DNA of 5,631 bases from Thermoplasmatota archaeon (lineage in GTDB: Archaea > Thermoplasmatota > Thermoplasmata > Halarchaeoplasmatales > Halarchaeoplasmataceae): contig JAHENW010000105.1 in NCBI GenBank assembly GCA_018610025.1, positions 1 to 5,631 on the forward strand, written 5' to 3'. The translations under genes and the position numbers were made by a program. Positions 1 through 5,116 of the stretch are shown in pieces (positions within the stretch are counted from its first letter, which is position 1; every line of letters begins with the position of its first letter). The notes under the pieces were generated by a model that did no database searches, was not told the DNA's origin, and saw only the letters and a program-made list of their open reading frames with translations.

Positions 1-1492
1 GGTCCACCGGCACCCACGAGGCAAGGCCGTGGCTGCTGAAATCGAGATCCATGTTATCGAGCGCCTTGGACCTGGACATGGGCTCATAATAATTTAGTTC
101 GTTACTCACATTAGCGGGTACCTCCACAGGAACGTCCGGTGACTGGAATGTGACCTGACTGGCATTGCCCACCCGGAAACCGCTCTCGTACCTTTCTACT
201 TTAAATGAGGAAATCTCTCCAGGATGGTTGCCCGACCCCATATCGAGATAGAAATTTTCTATCCCACTGGTGTATTCATCCCGGAACTCGCTTATGTCCA
301 GGACCAAATAATGGGGGTAATCGTGCTGTGAATCTGAAGCGAAAAACGGCTCCTTGATCTGGGTGGTGCCGATTCCCATGGTGATACCGGTATCCCTTGA
401 TGGGTTCTCGTCGAAATGCCACACCCCCATGAATTCAGGCTCGTAGTCCGGTCTATCCTCGATGTAAGTGAATCCATATTCAGTAAAGGTGTTCCCTATC
501 TCATCGAAGGCGTCATAGGTAAGCCAGTAATAACCATCATTCCCCCAGTCGGAACCCCATGAATTGGCCACTTTAAATGCACCCTCTTCACCATCGTCAG
601 AAACGTTGTCATTATAACCTACGAAGGTCTGAGCATGATTTAGACTAGTGGAGCCGTATTCCTCTGAAGAGATTATATAGTTATTGTCAGAAAAGTCCAA
701 TTCGTAGCCATCTATGGCGAAGGTCACCGGAATTTCGTTATCGATGAGGGTCTTTATATCTCCCACACTGCCCGAATTATAGTTGGAGTGGTACACGTCG
801 GAGGCTCGGTGTGCAGGGGCTTCCCTGAATGCCTCATCCCTTCCCCATGAGATAGGGTCCGTATCGTCGTAAGGCATGGTCGAAAGGGTCGCACCCCCCC
901 AATCCCGGAGAACATACCCGTTATAGATCATCCAAGACCCCTCGTCACTTCCCCCGTTCACCTTATTGTAGGTCCATGCCGGAGACATCAGTTGGGATTT
1001 ATCCCCTGTTCCAACACCTGTCCAGCCTTGGTCCTTTGCCTCCAGAAATCCGTAGGCATAATACGTCATGGCCCAGGCGGAGCATGAACCCTGATCCTGC
1101 TGGTCTCCTATCTGTGGAAAATATGGTGAATCAGAGATGTCCCTAGAGGCAGACAAGTTTGATGACGTTTCTCCTCTGGTCTCTATATTATCCACCATCT
1201 TGAGGTCTCCCACCATATTCTCCCACCCTTCCTGGCTCGGCGGTGCGAAACCGGTGCCGTGGCCATCGACTATATGATTGTAGTTCTCCCCCTCTTTTCT
1301 CACACCGAAACTCTCTTTCATCTCCCTCATCTCATCCCTAGAAAGGTGATGGAAATCGTATTTCATATCGTCCTTTACCATTACGCCTTTAGACTCACCT
1401 GCTTCGTTGTCCTGAGCTTCTGAAAACAATACGGTCGTACTTACTAGTATGAGAGTGAAGATGACCATGAGAACTGATACTTTTCGTAACAT
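1..1492 (-). CDS. Secreted papain-family (C1A) cysteine peptidase, C-terminus cut by window edge
   Basis: An open frame of 497 codons runs from the ATG at 1492-1490 to the left edge without a stop, so the gene continues outside the window. Residues 1-26 are a signal peptide (basic MLRK, a hydrophobic core, cleavage near FSEA-QDN). Residues 27 to about 120 are probably an acidic propeptide. The peptidase domain spans about 121-345. Its active-site segment is QIGDQQDQGSCSAWA, with Gln131 six residues before the nucleophile Cys137, as in papain. Catalytic His286 lies in LNHAQTFVGYND and Asn310 in KVANSWGSDWGNDGY. After about residue 350 a beta-rich region begins (MGVWHFDENP, YLVLDISEF), as often follows the C1 domain in archaeal surface proteases. 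Cys137 is the only cysteine in the visible protein, so it has none of papain's disulfides. Several N-glycosylation sequons (N112, N296, N443, N461) fit export. It probably degrades proteins outside the cell. No Shine-Dalgarno is visible; a TATA box 28 nt upstream implies a leaderless mRNA. Confidence 0.93.
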   Translation of the reverse strand, partial: MLRKVSVLMVIFTLILVSTTVLFSEAQDNEAGESKGVMVKDDMKYDFHHLSRDEMREMKESFGVRKEGENYNHIVDGHGTGFAPPSQEGWENMVGDLKMVDNIETRGETSSNLSASRDISDSPYFPQIGDQQDQGSCSAWAMTYYAYGFLEAKDQGWTGVGTGDKSQLMSPAWTYNKVNGGSDEGSWMIYNGYVLRDWGGATLSTMPYDDTDPISWGRDEAFREAPAHRASDVYHSNYNSGSVGDIKTLIDNEIPVTFAIDGYELDFSDNNYIISSEEYGSTSLNHAQTFVGYNDNVSDDGEEGAFKVANSWGSDWGNDGYYWLTYDAFDEIGNTFTEYGFTYIEDRPDYEPEFMGVWHFDENPSRDTGITMGIGTTQIKEPFFASDSQHDYPHYLVLDISEFRDEYTSGIENFYLDMGSGNHPGEISSFKVERYESGFRVGNASQVTFQSPDVPVEVPANVSNELNYYEPMSRSKALDNMDLDFSSHGLASWVPVD

Positions 1493-1514
1493 CTATCTAC
1501 AATCTCTGCCCCTC

Positions 1515-1530
1515 CCATATATCCTTTAGG
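1515..1530 (-). promoter_or_regulatory. TATA/BRE promoter of the C1 peptidase
   Basis: On the minus strand this reads CCTAAAGGATATATGG. The ATATAT core is centred about 28 nt before the ATG at 1492, and a purine-rich BRE-like stretch (TAAAGG) precedes it. This spacing puts the transcription start at or next to the ATG, giving a leaderless transcript. A second AT-rich stretch lies further upstream at 1539-1557, but it is too far away for this start and more likely serves the opposite gene. Confidence 0.6.
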
Positions 1531-1536
1531 GTGATT

Positions 1537-1557
1537 TGTAAATAAAATTTTTATTAA
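1537..1557 (+). promoter_or_regulatory. AT-rich TATA promoter of the methyltransferase
   Basis: The stretch TTGTAAATAAAATTTTTATTA ends a few bases before the ATG at 1564. Its likely TATA core (TAAATAAAA, about 1539-1547) is only about 21 nt before that ATG. A second in-frame ATG at 1579 lies about 36 nt downstream of the core. No Shine-Dalgarno precedes either ATG, so the transcript is probably leaderless or has a very short leader. The exact TATA position is uncertain because the whole stretch is AT-rich. Confidence 0.5.
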
Positions 1558-1563
1558 TCACAT

Positions 1564-2292
1564 ATGAAATCTCTATCCATGGAGAAGTTAAAAGGTCTTG
1601 ATTTGGAGAATAAGAAGGTACTTGATGCCGGTACAGGCGCCTGCAATATGACCGAGTACCTGGAAGATATGGGGGCCGAGGTGGTCTCCATAGACTACAG
1701 GCGGGACCGGCAGTCCGAGTGCAGAGAAAGGATCGACAGAGGACAATTTATCACTGGAGATCTTTCATCTCTGGATTTCATCGAGGATGCATCCTTCGAT
1801 TATGTGGTCTGCGACTTCGTTCTGAGTGTTATCCAAGAAAAGAAGGATAGACTCATATCCCCGGTTCTAAGGGAGTTTCACCGTATACTGAGAGATAAAG
1901 GGATGCTGATCATAGTGGATTATAAGCCCTTCCACGAAGAACATCATGACGGAGAACTGCATGATGTCCAGACCGAACTATGGAGGATGGAAAATGCCAT
2001 GGCTGAACTCCTCGGGGAGGGCCATCTTGAAGAGTACTCACCTGAGGTCATTTCAAAAGAACTCTCAGCTATAGGCTTCCAGGAAACGGACATATCGATA
2101 CTTCTAGAGAATGTACCATGGCCAGTTGACCTACTGAAGGAACATCAGTCTCTGATAGAGGAGGACGTAGAAAGGATAGATGATGACAGCCTGAGAGAGG
2201 CATTTCAGGATAGATTGGATCAGATAATGGAAAGGGCCAAAGATGAGGAGGTCAAGTCTGGCTCGATCTATGAACTGAAGGCCATCGCCTGA
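1564..2292 (+). CDS. Class I SAM-dependent methyltransferase, substrate unknown
   Basis: This 242-residue protein has a Rossmann-type methyltransferase core of the Methyltransf_11/UbiE-like kind. Motif I is VLDAGTG (residues 19-25), the SAM glycine loop. The acidic end of strand 2 is Asp44 in VVSIDY and would bind the SAM ribose. GDLSSLDF (65-72) fits the adenine-contact motif. FDYVVCDFVLSVI (78-90) is strand 4. LREFHRILRDKGMLIIVDY (102-120) is the usual helix and strand around the post-I region. GFQETDISILLE and the terminal SIYELKAIA fit strands 6 and 7. They are separated by an acidic helical insert (about 188-230) that probably shapes the substrate site. The start could be Met1 or Met6 (position 1579); Met6 would leave the whole core intact. 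It is divergent from the C1 peptidase and convergent with mptA, so context does not reveal the substrate. It is a soluble, probably cytoplasmic, acidic protein. Confidence 0.88.
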   Translation: MKSLSMEKLKGLDLENKKVLDAGTGACNMTEYLEDMGAEVVSIDYRRDRQSECRERIDRGQFITGDLSSLDFIEDASFDYVVCDFVLSVIQEKKDRLISPVLREFHRILRDKGMLIIVDYKPFHEEHHDGELHDVQTELWRMENAMAELLGEGHLEEYSPEVISKELSAIGFQETDISILLENVPWPVDLLKEHQSLIEEDVERIDDDSLREAFQDRLDQIMERAKDEEVKSGSIYELKAIA

Positions 2293-2295
2293 TAC

Positions 2296-3183
2296 TCACT
2301 CTCTCAGTTCTCCGAAGGTGGTGACCCGCTCCGCGAAGGCGTTGTGCTTGTGGATGGATTCCTCACTCTCGCTCTTGACGGATACCTGTGTAGAGTCCCC
2401 GAAATGATCGTACCTGTCGAGTAGCTTTGCCAGCAGGTCCCTGACCACGTCTTCCACGAACTTGGGGTTCTCATGGGCCTGCATGACCACTTCGGCCTCG
2501 TCTTCTCTCTTCAGTATCTCGTGGGTTGGGGCGGACAGCGACGATTCGATTATATCTATCAGGTCGTTGACCTCGATATCTCCCTCTTCTGGAACCTCTA
2601 TCATCACCGTGGTCTTGTTCCTTTGATTATGGGTCATGGTGGGTATCTTCTCTAAACTCTCGGCGAGCTCCGGAAACTTTTCAGTATACTTACTCCTGAT
2701 GGACTCCATTGCACAGGGACAGGCATTTATACCAACTGCAGTGACTCCGATGAAACTTTTGGTCTCTCCGTCCCTGTACGCCTCGCTCTTCGCCCTTATC
2801 TCGTAGTTCTCTAGGCTCGTCCTCTCCTGTGGCGACTCCCTCTCTAGGAAGTAATCCGCCTTTATATCCACTTCGGAATAAGAGGCGTACTCGTGCCTTT
2901 CCAGCAGTATCTCGCACATCTCGGCGGTGAGTTCCTCTAGACTGCTTACGGGCTCCCTCACGCTCTTATCGACAACCTCTCCTGTGACCTCTACGTTCCT
3001 GGACATGTGCGAGCCTTTTTGATCCGATGGTAGATCCACATATACGTCGATAGTGGCGTTGAGTGTCACTTCTCCCCACGGTCTCTTCACCACGATGGGT
3101 TTCTTGACCCCGGTGACTCCCACTCTGGTGAGTTTGAACCTCTGCTCCGCCAGTTGACTCTGAATATCTTCAGGTGGATGCAT
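2296..3183 (-). CDS. mptA: GTP cyclohydrolase MptA (FolE2 / GCYH-IB family)
   Basis: This 295-residue protein has the full-length, recognisable signatures of the COG1469 family: DLPSDQKGSHMSRN (50-63), INACPCAME (152-160), THNQR (184-188), ENPKFVEDVVRDL (238-250) and ESIHKHNAFAE (275-285). In archaea this metal-dependent enzyme (Fe(II) in the characterised methanogen MptA) opens GTP to form 7,8-dihydroneopterin 2',3'-cyclic phosphate. That is the first committed step of methanopterin-type pterin synthesis. In bacterial FolE2 the same reaction centre makes a triphosphate product for folate. The likely metal ligands are the first Cys of CPC (Cys155), His185 and a His of IHKH, by family analogy rather than proof. 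It is alone on its strand. The ATG at 3183 leaves a normal N-terminus and has a TATA box 30 nt upstream. Whether the product is the cyclic phosphate or the triphosphate cannot be read from sequence; MptA is chosen because of the archaeal context. Confidence 0.93.
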   Translation of the reverse strand: MHPPEDIQSQLAEQRFKLTRVGVTGVKKPIVVKRPWGEVTLNATIDVYVDLPSDQKGSHMSRNVEVTGEVVDKSVREPVSSLEELTAEMCEILLERHEYASYSEVDIKADYFLERESPQERTSLENYEIRAKSEAYRDGETKSFIGVTAVGINACPCAMESIRSKYTEKFPELAESLEKIPTMTHNQRNKTTVMIEVPEEGDIEVNDLIDIIESSLSAPTHEILKREDEAEVVMQAHENPKFVEDVVRDLLAKLLDRYDHFGDSTQVSVKSESEESIHKHNAFAERVTTFGELRE

Positions 3184-3205
3184 AGTTGATGCTGATTACA
3201 CCTTG

Positions 3206-3220
3206 TCGATAATAAACACT
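3206..3220 (-). promoter_or_regulatory. TATA promoter of mptA
   Basis: On the minus strand the core reads GTTTATTATCG, centred about 30 nt before the ATG at 3183. This implies a leader of only a few bases or none. No Shine-Dalgarno is present in the bases before the ATG (GCATCAACT). It shares the 90-bp divergent region with the GTPase promoter; the two TATA cores are about 33 bp apart. Confidence 0.55.
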
Positions 3221-3233
3221 TCGGTTGGTAGAT

Positions 3234-3251
3234 ACAAAAAGGTTATTTATC
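3234..3251 (+). promoter_or_regulatory. BRE/TATA promoter of the small GTPase
   Basis: The plus strand reads ACAAAAAGGTTATTTATC. An A-rich BRE-like element is followed by TTATTTAT (3243-3250), centred about 28 nt before the ATG at 3274. The bases before the ATG (ATAATACCCCTAG) hold no Shine-Dalgarno, so a leaderless mRNA is likely. Confidence 0.6.
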
Positions 3252-3273
3252 CTTGAACAAATAATACCCCTAG

Positions 3274-4086
3274 ATGGATGAGAAACCAACCAGGATAAAG
3301 AAGAAGATCAACTTACTCGGAGATCCCGGGGTTGGGAAGACCTCGCTCATACTCCGCTTCGTGAAGAATGTTTTCGGCGACGAGTATCTCAAGACCATCG
3401 GTACCAACGTTTATACTAAAGAGGTGGAATTCAGCGGTGGAGAGGTGAAATTGGTCATCCAGGATATAATGGGTGAGACACAGTACACCTCAGTTCAAGA
3501 AGGAGCGTTTTTGGGCTCTACCGGTGCCATCGCCGTGGTGGATATAGTTAGGCCTGAAACACTCAGCAGCCTAGTGGAGAACTGGCTGCCCCGTTATTAC
3601 GAATCCACCGATGAGAACAATCCTGTGGTACTGGCGGTGAACAAATTCGATCTAGAAGATAAGAAGATCACCCCCCGGGAACTGGATGAGTTCTATGAGG
3701 AGTTCGAGTCGACCATATTCACCTCGGCCAAGACCGGCAGGAACGTTGAGTACATGTTCAAGAGCATGGCCCCGAAGGTTGCTCACAGCATGGAGATATC
3801 GGTAAAGGACCTGGACGACATCATAGGGGCAAAGGAGTTAGAAACACCACAGGACCTCCTAGATGCCCTGCTCACATGCTGCTCTCTCTCCGGAAAGATG
3901 TCCCACAGAGAAAGAGAAAGACTGCTAGAGGACAGTGGGATAATAAAGTACGATCTGGAAGGAGAGCTCTTCGACCTGAACGAAGACGATGTTCTAGAAT
4001 TCGCCTGCAAGCTGGTGGATTGGTACAAGAAGGAGGGTGATGAGGACACGGTGACGGTTGTGAATAAGGCCGTGGATAGGTACTAG
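3274..4086 (+). CDS. Ras/Rab-like small GTPase with C-terminal extension
   Basis: This is a 270-residue protein. The GTPase domain spans about residues 8-172. G1 is the P-loop GDPGVGKTS (16-24). The switch I threonine is T41 in LKTIGTNVY. G3 is DIMGE (64-68), G4 is NKFD (123-126) and G5 is SAK (151-153). The order and spacing are those of Rab/Ras GTPases. G3 departs from the usual DTAGQ: the DxxG scaffold is kept, but the residue at the Ras Gln61 position is Glu68. A further region of about 95 residues (174-270) follows. It is acidic and mostly helical (TPQDLLDALLTCC, HRERERLLEDSG, DVLEFACKLVDWYKKEG) and matches no domain I recognise. There is no C-terminal prenylation cysteine. It probably acts as a cytoplasmic GTP-dependent switch, with the extension mediating partner binding or localisation; this role is inferred. 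No GAP, GEF or roadblock gene lies next to it in the window. Confidence 0.9.
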   Translation: MDEKPTRIKKKINLLGDPGVGKTSLILRFVKNVFGDEYLKTIGTNVYTKEVEFSGGEVKLVIQDIMGETQYTSVQEGAFLGSTGAIAVVDIVRPETLSSLVENWLPRYYESTDENNPVVLAVNKFDLEDKKITPRELDEFYEEFESTIFTSAKTGRNVEYMFKSMAPKVAHSMEISVKDLDDIIGAKELETPQDLLDALLTCCSLSGKMSHRERERLLEDSGIIKYDLEGELFDLNEDDVLEFACKLVDWYKKEGDEDTVTVVNKAVDRY

Positions 4087-4146
4087 TCCATTGGAAAATC
4101 GATAGTGGACTCGACTCCTTAAATTTGTCTATATATTGATATTTAG

Positions 4147-4186
4147 GTCTGATTGAGATAAGAAAAGTCTGATTGACATAAAAAAA
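4147..4186 (+). repeat. Two-copy 20-bp tandem direct repeat upstream of operon promoter
   Basis: Copy 1 (4147-4166) is GTCTGATTGAGATAAGAAAA and copy 2 (4167-4186) is GTCTGATTGACATAAAAAAA. They match at 18 of 20 positions, and the A-rich end of copy 2 abuts the TATA box at 4188. The repeat lies in the 140-bp gap between the GTPase and the membrane-protein operon. A 20-bp period is about two helical turns, so both copies face the same side of the DNA. This fits an activator or repressor binding pair. The regulatory role is inferred. Confidence 0.75.
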
Positions 4187-4196
4187 ACTATATACT
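4180..4196 (+). promoter_or_regulatory. BRE/TATA promoter of the membrane-protein operon
   Basis: An A-tract (4180-4187) that could serve as the BRE precedes CTATATACT (4188-4196), the best TATA box in the window. Its centre, near 4192, predicts transcription start at about 4216-4219, some 10 nt before the TTG start codon at 4227. The first gene of this operon would therefore have a short leader carrying a ribosome site, unlike the leaderless genes to its left. Confidence 0.65.
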
Positions 4197-4209
4197 TTCT
4201 ACCAATAAC

Positions 4210-4230
4210 ATGACCATGGTGGAAAATTGA
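4210..4230 (+). other. Possible 6-codon leader ORF overlapping the TTG start
   Basis: ATG at 4210 (or in-frame ATG at 4216) opens a peptide MTMVEN whose TGA stop (4228-4230) overlaps the TTG start at 4227 in the arrangement TTGA. If transcription starts at 4216, the inner ATG would be the very first codon, giving the peptide MVEN. This could be translational coupling or chance; nothing shows that it is translated. Confidence 0.2.
4218..4223 (+). promoter_or_regulatory. Shine-Dalgarno-like site selecting the TTG start
   Basis: GGTGGA contains GGTG, which is complementary to the archaeal 16S tail, and ends 3 nt before the TTG at 4227. It supports TTG over the next in-frame candidate, GTG at 4245, which would lose the basic RR of the signal peptide. 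The match is short, so support is moderate. Confidence 0.5.
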
Positions 4231-5114
4231 GAAGAAATCAATATGTGGTCGTAGTAGTTTTACTGGTGATGATGATACTAGTGGGATTTGCCTCTGTTCC
4301 GGCCCAGGCTCAGTATTCAGACTCGATCGACGATTCAACGGATGATGTGGATTACTGGCGAGTTACTGATAACGAGTATGAGTGGAAAGAAAATGTAGAG
4401 AGACCAGACATTGACATAGTCCGTGCCAGCATAGAGAAGAGTGGTGGAGATATCCAAGTCGAGCTCGAAGTGAAAGGAAGCGTTCGAAATGAATCTGAAC
4501 TGTGGTACACCATCTCTCTAGAAGATGAAGAAGGAGAAGCTTATAATATCCACATAGGTCAGTCTATGTATGGTGGTACATGCCATCTAGGTTATCCTAA
4601 TGGAGGAAAAACTCTCGACGAACAAAACTACTCTGGTTTCGGTACTAGTACTTTTACAGTAAGCTTTTCCTTGGACGAAGTCGGTAATCCAGCCTCTTTA
4701 GAAATAACCTCGGTCGGGACTTACGACTGGCTTGAAGCTGAAAATCAAGGAGAATACTATTATGACGAAGCAGAACCCGGCACCTCCACGAGTGGAAGTA
4801 GTGATGGACCGTCTTCTGGTAGTTTCCCCGTCGATGTTGCGAAGTGGGGAATGTTGTGTATTGCCCTGGCGGTCATCATACCAATTTTGATAATCGTACT
4901 CATAGTAGTGGTCATCGTGAAGGTGATCGGAGGCGAAGATGAAGGGCAAGAGCCCCAGAAACGTTATCAGCAACCACCACCCGGACAGCAGGGACAGCAG
5001 CAGCAACAGCAGCCCCCATCGGGCCAACAACAGCAGAATCAGCCACCACCGCCTGGGGATCAGTCGGATCAGACTCCGCCACCACCGGATAATGAAAGCG
5101 ACAAGGAGTGGTAA
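4227..5114 (+). CDS. Signal-peptide, single-pass membrane protein with Gln/Pro-rich tail
   Basis: This 295-residue protein starts at a TTG codon. Residues 1-28 are a signal peptide (RR, then a long Val/Leu/Met core, cleavage near AQA-QYSD). Residues 30-200 form an acidic, beta-rich exported domain. It begins with DDSTDDVDYW, then RPDIDIVRASIEKSGGDIQVELEVKG, a pattern of alternating strands typical of archaeal surface domains, and ends in a Ser/Gly linker (TSTSGSSDGPSSGS). Sequons lie at N88 and N134, and the domain has a single cysteine (C119). Residues 207-234 are a transmembrane helix. The tail (237-295) is charged and then Gln/Pro-rich, with two PPPP runs, and is probably disordered. With a cleaved signal peptide the tail should be cytoplasmic. 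I do not recognise the family. It is co-transcribed with the next gene, whose ATG lies 2 nt after its stop. A receptor or surface scaffold is plausible but not shown. The TTG start is supported by GGTGGA and by the signal peptide. Confidence 0.85.
   Translation: MRRNQYVVVVVLLVMMILVGFASVPAQAQYSDSIDDSTDDVDYWRVTDNEYEWKENVERPDIDIVRASIEKSGGDIQVELEVKGSVRNESELWYTISLEDEEGEAYNIHIGQSMYGGTCHLGYPNGGKTLDEQNYSGFGTSTFTVSFSLDEVGNPASLEITSVGTYDWLEAENQGEYYYDEAEPGTSTSGSSDGPSSGSFPVDVAKWGMLCIALAVIIPILIIVLIVVVIVKVIGGEDEGQEPQKRYQQPPPGQQGQQQQQQPPSGQQQQNQPPPPGDQSDQTPPPPDNESDKEW
4968..5090 (+). repeat. Low-complexity Gln/Pro-coding tract
   Basis: This segment codes residues 248-288 of the upstream operon protein and consists mainly of CAG/CAA and CCN codons. 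Glutamine runs of four to six residues alternate with PPPG, PPPPG and PPPPD. Synonymous codons are mixed, so it is not a simple microsatellite. The proline runs would be expected to need aIF5A for translation. The bias creates long spurious open frames in the other reading frames. Confidence 0.8.
5103..5112 (+). promoter_or_regulatory. Shine-Dalgarno of the downstream operon gene
   Basis: AAGGAGTGGT lies within the last codons and stop region of the preceding gene. GGAG ends 8 nt before the ATG at 5117. It is the strongest ribosome site in the window, and it fits internal initiation on a polycistronic mRNA with tight coupling to the upstream stop (TAA at 5112-5114). Confidence 0.75.
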
Positions 5115-5116
5115 TC

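Noticed and set aside
2690..2917. A 75-codon minus-strand frame, and a 60-codon plus-strand frame at 2473-2655, inside mptA
   Set aside because: mptA is conserved and complete over this region. The overlapping frames are shadows without initiation signals.
1564..3183. The methyltransferase as a pterin-pathway partner of mptA
   Set aside because: The genes converge on opposite strands and cannot be an operon. Adjacency alone does not support a shared pathway.
3783..4049. A Ser-rich 88-codon minus-strand frame opposite the GTPase C-terminus
   Set aside because: It is the antisense of Glu/Asp/Lys codons and starts without a promoter. The plus-strand frame is continuous with a clear GTPase.
4110..4146. 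T-rich stretches after the GTPase stop as a terminator
   Set aside because: They are short and interrupted (AAATTTGTCTATATATTG), with no clear run of T. Termination may occur here but the sequence does not show it firmly.
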